The position numbers were made by a program, and so were the translations under genes. A stretch of 51,442 bases of DNA, from NCBI GenBank assembly GCA_017937505.1, contig JAGBDL010000168.1:1-51442 (forward strand), written 5' to 3'. The stretch comes from Clostridia bacterium (GTDB lineage: Bacteria > Bacillota > Clostridia > Christensenellales > Aristaeellaceae). How positions within the stretch are numbered: the stretch's first letter is position 1; each line of letters starts with the position of its first letter. The notes under the pieces were generated by a model. The model had not been told where the DNA came from. It ran no database searches and saw nothing but the letters and a program-made list of their open reading frames with translations. Positions 42,082 to 50,063 of the stretch are shown piece after piece.

Positions 42082-42612
42082 TCAGCCCTGATAGACGCCG
42101 GCCGGAACGTAGCGGCGGATCATCTCCACCATCTCCTCGCTCGGCTCGATGATGATCATGTTCTTCTGGTTCTCCTTCACATAATAGAAGTAGAACAGAT
42201 TGCCGTCGCGGTTGAGGAACCAGTTGCGGCGCTTCACGTCCTTCATCGCCAGAAACTTGCGGAAGCTGTCGTGCGCCACATGGCCGCAGGCGGAGACGTT
42301 CGCCACGTTCATGCTGCCCAGCTCCTTGCGCTTGGCGCCGTGCAGGACCTTGGCAAAGTCGAGCGAGCCGTTGGTGAAGGCGTATTCAAACTCGACCTTG
42401 AAATTGTCCTTGACAAAGAACAGCAGCACCGCTGTGCCGACGCTCAAAAGCGTCATGAACACCGTCGCCACGTTGAAGGAGACGATCAGCACCTGCAGCA
42501 TCAGCAGGCCATACAGGCCAAAGACCACCAGAAACACCCAGCAAAGCACGTACAGAATATTGCCCAGCAGATTATTGCGGCTGACGACGACGTCCTCCTT
42601 AAAGCAATCCAT
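42082..42612 (-). CDS. DUF6106-like membrane protein
   Basis: The 176-residue protein has two membrane segments (about 18-40 and 46-68), then a soluble domain of mixed strands with EFEYAFTNGSLDFAKVLHGA and FYFYYVKENQKNMIIIEPSE. The pattern of a membrane hairpin followed by an FTNG-containing PH-like domain fits DUF6106, though this is from memory of the family. Function is unknown. GGAGGAG lies ten bases before ATG 42612 and seven before an in-frame GTG at 42615, either of which may be used. It appears to be monocistronic. Confidence 0.72.
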   Translation of the reverse strand: MDCFKEDVVVSRNNLLGNILYVLCWVFLVVFGLYGLLMLQVLIVSFNVATVFMTLLSVGTAVLLFFVKDNFKVEFEYAFTNGSLDFAKVLHGAKRKELGSMNVANVSACGHVAHDSFRKFLAMKDVKRRNWFLNRDGNLFYFYYVKENQKNMIIIEPSEEMVEMIRRYVPAGVYQG

Positions 42613-42786
42613 CACGAAAAAACTCCTCCATCATCAGGCTTTCTTCATTATACCACCAAAGCCATAGAAAGGACAAGCCCTTATGCGCGGGTTCATGCTT
42701 CTTTTGCGCCGGTCAAAAGCAGGACTTTGGGCGAAACAGCGCGAATAGAGTGATGTTACACTATGCTTCGGAGGTTGGTTCAGGAA

Positions 42787-44805
42787 ATGAAATGCCCCAA
42801 GTGCGGCGCATGGAACACAGCGTACCTGCCCAGGTGCACCCGCTGCGGCGCGCCGCTTGAAGAGAATACACAAAAGCAGCAGCTTTCCTGGGAGGAGGCC
42901 ATGCACAAAAAGAAGCCGTCCCTCCAGGTCGTGCAGTTTGATCCCGAGGACGATACGCCCGTCGTGCCTGCCTCCAACGGGGACGAGGCGTTTGATCCGG
43001 ACGAGCTTGACCGCGCCGCTCTCACCGACGAGATGGAAGCGCTCAAGGCCCGCCGCGAGGAGGGCAGCCGCCGCCTCGCCCAGATGAAGGATCAGGCCGT
43101 CCGCGTGCGCCGCTCCATCCAGGAGGCGCAGGTCGTGCGCCCCGTGCCGGAGGCCAGTGACCGCCCGGCCTACGACGGCGACGGCGTGGTCATCCGCCGC
43201 CGCCAGCAGGCGCGCCAGGCGCAGTACGCGGAAAACCTCAGCGACGAGGCGACGCAGCCCGAGGAGAAAGGCAATGCGCCGGACAGCTACGGCTACTTTG
43301 GCGATCCCGCCGAGACGCCCCTGACCTATGTGGACGACGAGGAGACGGACGCGCCGATCTATTACGACGGCTACACGCCGGACTCCGGCGATCAGGGCGC
43401 GCTGACCGACGAGGAATACATGCCCCGCCGCATTCAGACCCGCGCCGCGCGCGAGGACGCCTACGAAACCCTGGGCACGGGCAAGCGCAAAAAGAACCGC
43501 GCCGTGAGGATCGTACTGACGCTGTGCGCCGTGCTGCTTTGCTGTGCGCTGGTCGGCGCGGGCGGCGTGCTGGCGGCGCGCCACTTCGTGCTCTCCCAGG
43601 GCATACAGGTGCGCAGGGACAATGAGACGAACATCGTCGTCAGCGAGACGACGGTCGACGGCATGCCCGCCCACACGCTGACCATCTACGGCAAGGAAAA
43701 CGCGACCGTTTACCTGCGCGAAATGCAGTCCACCTATGTCATCGCGGACGGCAAGGTCGAGGTGACCGTGCCGGACTACATGTGGTACGACACGGAGTCC
43801 TCCACCTATGCCACGCCGGTGGAGACCGACACGATGGACGTGACCATCACCCCATTCATCCGCTATTCCCAGGAGGGCGACCAGTACCAGCTTGATCCCA
43901 TCGAGTTCACCGTCGACGTGCCGCTCTCCCCGATCTATCTGCTCAAGCCGACGACCATGCACGCGGAGGTCGGCGTGTCCATCTTTGAGGTGAGCATCAA
44001 CGTGCAGAAGGGCTCCACCGTCATCATCGACGGCACGAACGTCTCCACGCTGATCCGTGAGACCGGCAACGTCTCCAAAAACGTGCAGGTGCTGCCGGTG
44101 GGCGACAACACCATCTCCATCTCCGTCAAGAGCAAATACTGCCGGGAGAACAAGATGGAGGTGACCCTCTACCGCGCGCCGCAAGAAATCCCGCTGGAGC
44201 TGGACGCGACGGTTCTGGTCGAGTGGAACTACGAGCCCATCACCAACGAGAAATATGAAGCGGCGACCGAGGAGGAGCGCGCCAAGATGCAGCGTCCGTC
44301 CATCAGCGGCACCACGCTGCCGGGCGCGACCATCACCGTCGAATTCCCGCACGAAAACCTCAAGGTCGATCCCGTGACCGGCAGCTTCAGCTTCACCCCG
44401 CTGTTCTCCAAGCTGGGCAACAACGACGTGGTCATCCGCGCCTCCTATGAGGGCAAGGCGGATTCCGTCATCACCCACACGGTCTACTACATGCCCAACG
44501 CGGACATCTACACCCGCCGCGCGTGGGATCTGGATTCCCAGTACACCGACCTGATCAACTACATCAACATCCGCAAGGGCACGATTTACACCGGCACCGG
44601 CACGGTCGAGCGCATCATCAGCAGCACGCCGCAGATGGCCATCATGAACATCGGCTCGGAGACGTTTGAAAAGCTGGTCATGATCGAGAACAGCTCCAAG
44701 ACGACCTGGGAGGTCGGCACGAAGTACAAGATCTACGGCGACGCCTACGGCCTGTACGACAACATGCCGCGTCTCACCGTCCGCTACACCTACCTCGCCG
44801 AGTAA
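42787..44805 (+). CDS. Large zinc-ribbon membrane protein with beta-rich extracellular domains
   Basis: The 672-residue protein starts with a zinc ribbon (CPKC at 3-6 and CTRC at 17-20), then about 200 mostly acidic, disordered residues. One membrane segment follows at about 240-262 (VRIVLTLCAVLLCCALVGAG), then some 410 residues of beta-rich sequence outside the cell. Repeated phrases such as GKVEVTVPDYMWYD, GSTVIIDGTNV and TLPGATITVEFPHENLKVDP suggest Ig-like or bacterial-adhesin-like domains, and the last 90 residues look like an OB-type domain (KGTIYTGTGTVERII). ATG 42787 is preferred to one at 42763 because AGGA and GGAGG precede it. Function is unknown; the layout suggests a cytoplasm-to-surface sensor or scaffold. 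Confidence 0.85.
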   Translation: MKCPKCGAWNTAYLPRCTRCGAPLEENTQKQQLSWEEAMHKKKPSLQVVQFDPEDDTPVVPASNGDEAFDPDELDRAALTDEMEALKARREEGSRRLAQMKDQAVRVRRSIQEAQVVRPVPEASDRPAYDGDGVVIRRRQQARQAQYAENLSDEATQPEEKGNAPDSYGYFGDPAETPLTYVDDEETDAPIYYDGYTPDSGDQGALTDEEYMPRRIQTRAAREDAYETLGTGKRKKNRAVRIVLTLCAVLLCCALVGAGGVLAARHFVLSQGIQVRRDNETNIVVSETTVDGMPAHTLTIYGKENATVYLREMQSTYVIADGKVEVTVPDYMWYDTESSTYATPVETDTMDVTITPFIRYSQEGDQYQLDPIEFTVDVPLSPIYLLKPTTMHAEVGVSIFEVSINVQKGSTVIIDGTNVSTLIRETGNVSKNVQVLPVGDNTISISVKSKYCRENKMEVTLYRAPQEIPLELDATVLVEWNYEPITNEKYEAATEEERAKMQRPSISGTTLPGATITVEFPHENLKVDPVTGSFSFTPLFSKLGNNDVVIRASYEGKADSVITHTVYYMPNADIYTRRAWDLDSQYTDLINYINIRKGTIYTGTGTVERIISSTPQMAIMNIGSETFEKLVMIENSSKTTWEVGTKYKIYGDAYGLYDNMPRLTVRYTYLAE

Positions 44806-44814
44806 TCCATCCAG

Positions 44815-44845
44815 GCAGCTTCCGGCCTCCGGGAGCTGCTTTCCC
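44815..44845 (+). terminator. Terminator after the zinc-ribbon protein gene
   Basis: GCAGCT (44815-44820) pairs with AGCTGC (44834-44839), with a nested CCGG/CCGG stem, followed by TTTCC. It starts about ten bases after the stop. The U-tract is weak, so some read-through into the serine hydrolase gene is likely. Confidence 0.65.
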
Positions 44846-44872
44846 ATACGGAACCTGTACGGAGAAACATGT

Positions 44873-46096
44873 ATGCAGCATCTGCTTGACAACATGCGCT
44901 TCCTGTGCGACGAGACGCGCATGCTTTCCGGCCTGACCGTCGTCTACGGCACCAGCCGGGAGAGCGAGTCGGCGCTCTATGGCCGCGCGCAGGAGGTGAT
45001 GCTTGAAAACGGGCAGTTCGTCCCCTGCGAGCGCCCGCTCGAGGCGCGCAGCATCTGCGACCTCGCGTCGCTGACCAAGCTCTTCACGTCGGTGATGACG
45101 ATGATCCTCGTGGAGCGCGGAGCGCTCCGCCTTGATGAGCGGATCGGCGAAATCGACGCGCGCTTTGCGCATCTTGGCGATGTGACCGTCTTTGACACGC
45201 TGTGTTACCGCGTCTGCCTGCAGACGCCCGGCCGCATCGACGATGCGCCCAGCCGCGAGGAGGGCCTGCGCCGCCTCTTTGACGTGCGCGTCGCACCCTC
45301 GCCCGCCGTGCGCATCTATTCGGACATCAACGCCATGGTGATCAAATATGTGATCGAGGCCAGGACCGGCCTGCCGTTTTACGATGCGCTCCGGAAATAT
45401 ATCCTCGCGCCCGCCGGCATGCGCGAAACGTATGCCGCCGTGCCGGAAAGTGAAAAGTCCCGCTGCGTCTGCTACAACTACGAGCACCGCATCGCGGGCG
45501 ACCGCTACATCCTGCGCACGGACACGCCGCCGGGCACGCCGCACGACCCCAAGGCGCTGCTGCTGTCGGAGGGTGGGCGGGATCTCTGCGGCCACGCGGG
45601 GCTGTTCTCCACCCGGCAGGACATGGCGCGCTTTGCGCAGGCGCTGCTGTGCGGCGAGCTGATTTCGCGCGCGTCGCTCGAGGCAATCGCCACGGACCGC
45701 ACGCTGCGCCGCAACGCGGACGGCACCTACCGCCAGCCGCTGGGCTTTCTGTGCTTCACCAGGCATCCCGAGCAGCGTCTCAGCGAGGTGCCCGCGTACA
45801 TGGGCGCGCACGCGCTGGGCATCAGCGGCTTCACCGGCAATCATCTGGCGCTCGATCCGGAGCTTGATTGCTTCGAGGTATTTCTGGGCAACCGCTGTCA
45901 CGCCCGCGTCTCGCACATCACGCCGCCGGACGGCGTGGCGCTCTCGCACTATGGGCTTGACGAAAAAGGCGCGGGCCTCGTCCCCTGGCCGGATGGCCGG
46001 AGGGTGCCCACGTCTGCAAAATATGTGTATTTGAAGGACGCCTGCCTGCACGAACCTATCGCGCAGCGCATGCGTGATCTGGGATGGCTCGCGTAG
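44873..46096 (+). CDS. Serine hydrolase, class C beta-lactamase-like
   Basis: The 407-residue protein has the three motifs of the serine beta-lactamase/DD-peptidase fold: SxxK as SLTK at 66-69, the Tyr motif as YSD at 149-151, and a third motif in GHAGLFST near residue 245. There is no signal peptide, so it is probably cytoplasmic, or an esterase-like member and not a secreted beta-lactamase. The substrate cannot be predicted. GGAG lies eight bases before the ATG. The zinc-ribbon protein gene is 67 bases upstream on the same strand. Confidence 0.88.
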   Translation: MQHLLDNMRFLCDETRMLSGLTVVYGTSRESESALYGRAQEVMLENGQFVPCERPLEARSICDLASLTKLFTSVMTMILVERGALRLDERIGEIDARFAHLGDVTVFDTLCYRVCLQTPGRIDDAPSREEGLRRLFDVRVAPSPAVRIYSDINAMVIKYVIEARTGLPFYDALRKYILAPAGMRETYAAVPESEKSRCVCYNYEHRIAGDRYILRTDTPPGTPHDPKALLLSEGGRDLCGHAGLFSTRQDMARFAQALLCGELISRASLEAIATDRTLRRNADGTYRQPLGFLCFTRHPEQRLSEVPAYMGAHALGISGFTGNHLALDPELDCFEVFLGNRCHARVSHITPPDGVALSHYGLDEKGAGLVPWPDGRRVPTSAKYVYLKDACLHEPIAQRMRDLGWLA

Positions 46097-46119
46097 TACC
46101 TGTTCATTGCTTGTAATCG

Positions 46120-46182
46120 CGCGAAGCGAAGAAGGGAGTCTGAGGGATGAAATCCCTCAGGCAGGTTTGGGCGGCAGCCCAA
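46120..46182 (-). repeat. Dispersed multi-hairpin intergenic repeat, copy 3 (inverted)
   Basis: Read on the minus strand it shows TTGGGC-tgcc-GCCCAA (46182-46167), then TGAGGGAT-ttc-ATCCCTCA (46159-46141), then the tail CTTCTTCGCTTCGCGC. Element order and loops equal copy 1, while paired positions differ on both sides. It faces copy 4 in opposite orientation. Confidence 0.85.
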
Positions 46183-46200
46183 CACATCCCAACAGATGCA

Positions 46201-46238
46201 GTCTCAGAGCAGGATGCGCAGCATCCTACGATTGAGAC
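46201..46238. repeat. Compound palindrome between repeat copies 3 and 4
   Basis: Outer arms GTCTCA (46201-46206) and TGAGAC (46233-46238) enclose a perfect inner hairpin AGGATGC-gca-GCATCCT (46211-46227). It sits centrally between the two inverted repeat copies and may be part of the same composite element. Confidence 0.65.
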
Positions 46239-46297
46239 GGGTTTGATCTGCAACGCTTGAATGAAACGCAAATCCTTATAAGGCACGATCCTTTTTT

Positions 46298-46390
46298 CTC
46301 GGGCTGTCGCCCAAACCTGCTCGGGGACGCCGTCCCCGAACCCCTGCTGGGGATTTCATCCCCAGACCCCTTCCTCGCTCCGCGGCGCTC
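46298..46390 (+). repeat. Dispersed multi-hairpin intergenic repeat, copy 4 (expanded)
   Basis: It starts with GGGC-tgtc-GCCC, then carries two successive second-type stems, CGGGGACG-c-CGTCCCCG and CTGGGGAT-ttc-ATCCCCAG, where the other copies have one. The tail is CTTCCTCGCTCCGCGGCG. It ends 16 bases before the lysA stop and is convergent with lysA. Confidence 0.8.
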
Positions 46391-46405
46391 AGCCGCAGCA
46401 TCTCG

Positions 46406-47668
46406 TCAGAACTTGAAATCCGTGAAATCGAACGTGGCAAAGTAGTCCGCGGGCGTTTCCGCGCGGCGGATCAGCTTCGCGCTGCCGTCCTCCTGAAGGA
46501 GAATCTCCGCGCTGCGCAGCTTGCCGTTGTAGTTGTAGCCCATGGAGAAGCCGTGCGCGCCGGTGTCGTGGATGTAGAGCAGGTCGCCGCGGTCGATCTT
46601 CGGCAGACGGCGGTCGATGGCAAACTTGTCGTTGTTCTCGCACAGGCTGCCCACCACGTCGTAGACGTGATCGCAGGGCGCATGCTCCTTGCCCAGCACG
46701 GTGATGTGATGGTATGCGCCGTACATCGCCGGGCGCATGAGGTTGCAGGCGCAGGCGTCCACGCCGATGTACTCCTTGTAGGTGTGCTTCTCGTGGCGTG
46801 CAGTCGTCACCAGCGCGCCGTTGGAGGCGAGCATGAAGCGGCCCAGCTCCGTGCAGATGCGCACGTCGCCCATGCCGGCCGGCACGAGCACCTCCTCGTA
46901 CGCCTTGCGCACGCCCTCGCCGATCGCCGCGATGTCGTTTTCCGCATCCTCCGGGCGGTACGCGATGCCCACGCCGCCGGAGAGGTTGATCAGCGCGATG
47001 TGCGCGCCGGTCTCGCGGTGCAGCTCCACCGCCGTCTCGAACAGGATGCGCGCCAGCATCGGATAATACGCGTTGGTCAGCGTGTTGGACGCAAGGAATG
47101 CGTGCAGGCCGAAGTGCCTGGCGCCCTTCTGCATCAGCGTCCGGTAGGCCTGCGTGAGCTGCGCGCGGGTCATGCCGTATTTGGCGTCCTTGGGCTGATC
47201 CATGATCCGGTTGCCGATGGCAAACTCCCCGCCCGGATTGAAGCGGCAGGATACCAGCTCCGGCACGCTGCCGCAGCCCTCCTCCATCGTCTCAATCAGC
47301 GTATAATCGTCCAGGTTGATGATGCCGCCCAGGCTGTGCGCCAGCGCGAATTCACCCGCCTCCGTCTCGTTGGAGGAGAACATGATCTCCTCGCCGCGAA
47401 AGCCGCAGGCGCGGCTGAGCATCAGCTCGGTGTCCGAGGAGCAGTCCACGCCGCAGCCCTCCTCGCGCAGGATGTTCAGGATGAACGGGTTGGGCGTCGC
47501 CTTCACGGCGAAGTATTCCTTGAAGCCCTTGTTCCAGGCGAACGCCCGGTTCAGCGCGCGGGCCGTGCGGCGGATGCCCGCCTCGTCATAAATATGAAAC
47601 GGCGTCGGATACGCTGCGGCAATCTCCTTCGCCTGTTCAAGCGTGATAAACGGTTTCTTCTCGCTCAT
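46406..47668 (-). CDS. lysA: Diaminopimelate decarboxylase-family PLP enzyme
   Basis: The 420-residue fold-type III PLP enzyme makes lysine from meso-diaminopimelate. Seen are the PLP lysine in EYFAVKATPNP (K56), LINLSGGVGIAY binding the phosphate, ICTELGRFML, and the catalytic Cys region GSLCENNDKFA, with DTGAHGFSMGYNYNG at the C-terminus. The layout is that of LysA; related D-amino-acid or carboxynorspermidine decarboxylases are less likely. Met 47668 is supported by GAGG eight bases upstream. It has its own strong promoter at 47724-47752 and is not linked to other lysine genes. Confidence 0.92.
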   Translation of the reverse strand: MSEKKPFITLEQAKEIAAAYPTPFHIYDEAGIRRTARALNRAFAWNKGFKEYFAVKATPNPFILNILREEGCGVDCSSDTELMLSRACGFRGEEIMFSSNETEAGEFALAHSLGGIINLDDYTLIETMEEGCGSVPELVSCRFNPGGEFAIGNRIMDQPKDAKYGMTRAQLTQAYRTLMQKGARHFGLHAFLASNTLTNAYYPMLARILFETAVELHRETGAHIALINLSGGVGIAYRPEDAENDIAAIGEGVRKAYEEVLVPAGMGDVRICTELGRFMLASNGALVTTARHEKHTYKEYIGVDACACNLMRPAMYGAYHHITVLGKEHAPCDHVYDVVGSLCENNDKFAIDRRLPKIDRGDLLYIHDTGAHGFSMGYNYNGKLRSAEILLQEDGSAKLIRRAETPADYFATFDFTDFKF

Positions 47669-47723
47669 ATGTACGCCTCTTTCCCCCGCCGGGCGGGCAG
47701 GGATATGAAAAATTACATTCCCC

Positions 47724-47752
47724 ACTATACAGATGCATCGTTCCCTTGTCAA
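47724..47752 (-). promoter_or_regulatory. Sigma-A promoter of lysA
   Basis: On the minus strand a perfect TTGACA (47752-47747) and TATAGT (47729-47724) are separated by exactly 17 bases. The -35 box lies at the end of the U-rich tail of the tadA terminator. The leader to the ATG is about 50 bases, too short for a lysine riboswitch. Confidence 0.87.
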
Positions 47753-47800
47753 GAAAAAAGAAAAGGAAAATGAAGAGAGGCGCGGTCATCCGCGTCTCTC
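47753..47800 (-). terminator. Terminator overlapping the end of tadA
   Basis: On the minus strand GAGAGaCGCGG (47800-47790) pairs with CCGCGcCTCTC (47785-47775) with one mismatch. The tadA stop codon lies in the stem/loop. A long T-rich tail (TTCATTTTCCTTTTCTTTTTT) follows. Confidence 0.82.
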
Positions 47801-48232
47801 CTCAAAAAAGCCGTCAAGGATTTCCTGGCATTCGCCTTCCAGCAGGCCGCCCATGCAGGCAATCCGCCTGCCGAACGCCGGATCCTCCGGAATGGCGTAC
47901 ACGCTGCCCGCGCAGCCGGCCGTTTCGTCCGCCGCGCCGTAGTAGACGCCGTCCAGCTCCGCCATCACGATCGCGCCGGCGCACATGGGACACGGCTCGA
48001 GCGTCACATACAGCGTGCAGCCTGTCAGCCGCCTGCGGCCGAGCCTCTTCGCCGCGCGCCGGATGGCCAGCACCTCGGCGTGCGCCGTGGGATCGCCCGT
48101 TGCCTCGCGCTCATTGTGGGCCGAGGCGATCACCTCGCCGCCGCAGACCACGACCGCGCCGACCGGCACCTCGCCCAGCTCGAGCGCCCGTTTTGCCTCC
48201 TCGAGCGCCCGCTGCATGTGCTGCGCGTGCAT
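47786..48232 (-). CDS. tadA: tRNA-specific adenosine deaminase
   Basis: The 148-residue enzyme converts A34 to inosine in tRNA-Arg(ACG). The zinc site is complete: HAE at 51-53 and PCPMC at 80-84. Also seen are GEVPVGAVVV and AELDGVYYGAADETAG. The ATG follows the degV stop by one base, so translation is coupled. Alternative identification as another cytidine/guanine deaminase is unlikely. Confidence 0.95.
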   Translation of the reverse strand: MHAQHMQRALEEAKRALELGEVPVGAVVVCGGEVIASAHNEREATGDPTAHAEVLAIRRAAKRLGRRRLTGCTLYVTLEPCPMCAGAIVMAELDGVYYGAADETAGCAGSVYAIPEDPAFGRRIACMGGLLEGECQEILDGFFEERRG

Positions 48233-48233
48233 C

Positions 48234-49106
48234 TCAGCCCCTGTCCTTTCCCCGGAAGAACAGTGCCACCGTGCCCGGGCCCGAGTGGCTGCCGATGACC
48301 GGGCCCACCTGGCTGAGCACGATCTTCTCCGGATCGCAGCCGATTATCTCCACCAGCTTCTGCTTGACGAACAGCGCGTCCTCCTCGCAGTCGCCATGGC
48401 TGATGAAGATCCTCTGATCCTTCGCGCCCTCCAGCTCGGCCATCTTCTGCACCATGGCCTTGAGCGCCTGATGGCGGCCGCGCACCTTGCTGCGCGCGAT
48501 CAGCTTGCCCTCCGCGTTCACATGCAGTACCGGCTTGATGCTGAGCATGGAGCCGAAGAACGCCGCGGACGGCGAGCACCGGCCGCCGCGCTTCAGGAAG
48601 TTCAGATCGTCCACCGTAAACCAGGACGCATAGTTCTGGATGCGCGCGCTGATCCACGCCGCGTTCTCGTGCAGTTCCATGCCCGCGTCGCGGTTATCCA
48701 GCGCGTCGCAGACCATCATGCCCTGGCCCGCGCTGGCATTGAGCGTGTCGATCACCTCGATCACCGCGTCCGGCATCTCCTCCAGCACCATGTCCCGCGC
48801 CACGCAGGCGGAGCCGTAAGTGCCGGAAAGGCCGGACGAAAAGGCCAGGCAAAGCACCTGCTCGCCGTTTTTCACATGCCTTGAAAAGACCTCCTGCCAC
48901 TGCGCAGGGGACACCTGCGACGTGGTGCTCATCTCGCCCGCGCGCAGGCGGTCGTAATACGCGTGCACCGCCGCCTCGTCGTCGATGGGCTGCGGCTTCG
49001 TCACGCCGCCCATGGTATAGCTCAGCGGTACAATTTCAAACTGCTCGTACGCCTTGATGATTTGCGGATTGAGGTCGCAGCAGGAATCCGTAATGATGGT
49101 ATACAT
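48234..49106 (-). CDS. DegV-family fatty-acid-binding protein
   Basis: The 290-residue protein starts with IITDSCCDLNPQIIKAY and has TTSQVSPAQW and LCLAFSSGLSGTYGSACVAR, the DegV pattern, and ends with IGSHSGPGTVALFFRGK. DegV proteins bind fatty acids; some act as FakB subunits that present the fatty acid to the kinase FakA. No fakA is near. GGGAGG precedes the ATG. It is followed directly by tadA. Confidence 0.93.
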   Translation of the reverse strand: MYTIITDSCCDLNPQIIKAYEQFEIVPLSYTMGGVTKPQPIDDEAAVHAYYDRLRAGEMSTTSQVSPAQWQEVFSRHVKNGEQVLCLAFSSGLSGTYGSACVARDMVLEEMPDAVIEVIDTLNASAGQGMMVCDALDNRDAGMELHENAAWISARIQNYASWFTVDDLNFLKRGGRCSPSAAFFGSMLSIKPVLHVNAEGKLIARSKVRGRHQALKAMVQKMAELEGAKDQRIFISHGDCEEDALFVKQKLVEIIGCDPEKIVLSQVGPVIGSHSGPGTVALFFRGKDRG

Positions 49107-49164
49107 GTTTATTTCCTCCCTGTCATACGCTGCACATTGTCATCGTTTTTTCCGACAGAACGCT

Positions 49165-49995
49165 TTAGTGATTTCTCTCTTTCTTTTTAAAATCCTGCTG
49201 GCCGGCCCGTTTTTCTCCATGGACAAACAAAATCTGCACGCACATGCCGCCCTCCTGGGAATGAACCGACACGCTCGTCTCCACACCCTGCGCGCGCAGT
49301 CTGCGTGAGAGCGCGCCCACCTCCTCCAGCGCAGCGCGCACGGTTCTTCGCCTGCTGCTCTGCGGGCTGCCCTTTTCCGGGCCGAAGACGAGCCGCCTCG
49401 CCTGCGCGGGCGTCAGCGAACGCTCCGCGATGATGAGGGCCGCCTCCTCCTGCCGCCGCTCCCCGCCTGCGCACAGCAGCGGCTGCGCCTGCTCCAGGGA
49501 CAGCCTTCGCTGGCGCGCGATCTCCTGCACGCGCAGGGGCAGCCCCAGCAGATCGAGCCTCTGCTCGATCGCCTGACGTCCGAGCGCCGTACAGGCAAGC
49601 AGTGCTTCCCGGTCAAGCGGTGCGAGCGCCTGCGCCTCCTCGATGGCGCTGGGCGCACGGCGCAGACAGTGCTCCTCCATAAAGCAGGCCGCTGCCGTCG
49701 TTTCGTCCATGTCAAGGCACAGCGCGTCGATCTCCTTCATGCCCAGCAGGCGGCAGGCCGCCAGCCGCCGCGCGCCGCAGACCAGCGCGTAGCGTCCCGC
49801 CTGGCTGTTCCTGCGCACGACGATCGGCTGCAAAAGCCCGTGGCGCGCGATCGACGCGGCTAGCGAGGCCAGCGCTTCATCCTCCTTCTCCCGTCCCGCG
49901 ACAGCGCCGCCGTACACGTCCTGCAGCGGCACGCTAATCAGCGTTCGTCCCTTGTCCGCCGTCTGCGCCGCGCGTCCTGACGCCCGTCTCTTCAC
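49165..49995 (-). CDS. Divergent ParB/Spo0J-like protein
   Basis: The 276-residue protein has a ParB N-terminal domain: ASLAASIARHGLLQPIVVRR, then YALVCGARRLAACRLLGMKE, where the usual GERRxRA CTP-binding box reads GARRLAA. It continues with EEHCLRRAPSAIEEAQALAP and a helix-turn-helix (ALGRQAIEQRLDLLGLPLRV). The Glu-to-Ala change in box GERR and the absence of a parA gene in the window make it a paralogue (Noc-like or other), not a proven chromosome partition protein. GTG 49995 has GGAGGTGAGG upstream. The C-terminus is basic. Confidence 0.82.
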   Translation of the reverse strand: MKRRASGRAAQTADKGRTLISVPLQDVYGGAVAGREKEDEALASLAASIARHGLLQPIVVRRNSQAGRYALVCGARRLAACRLLGMKEIDALCLDMDETTAAACFMEEHCLRRAPSAIEEAQALAPLDREALLACTALGRQAIEQRLDLLGLPLRVQEIARQRRLSLEQAQPLLCAGGERRQEEAALIIAERSLTPAQARRLVFGPEKGSPQSSRRRTVRAALEEVGALSRRLRAQGVETSVSVHSQEGGMCVQILFVHGEKRAGQQDFKKKERNH

Positions 49996-50063
49996 GACGC
50001 CTCACCTCCCAGCACGGCCAACTCGTGACAATATATGCGGCCCGCTATCCGCATATGCCGCAG

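Noticed and set aside
44873..46096. Beta-lactamase conferring antibiotic resistance
   Set aside because: The class C-like fold motifs are shared by many esterases and peptidases, and no signal peptide is present.
47669..47785. Lysine riboswitch before lysA
   Set aside because: The leader between promoter and start is only about 50 bases and holds no complex fold.
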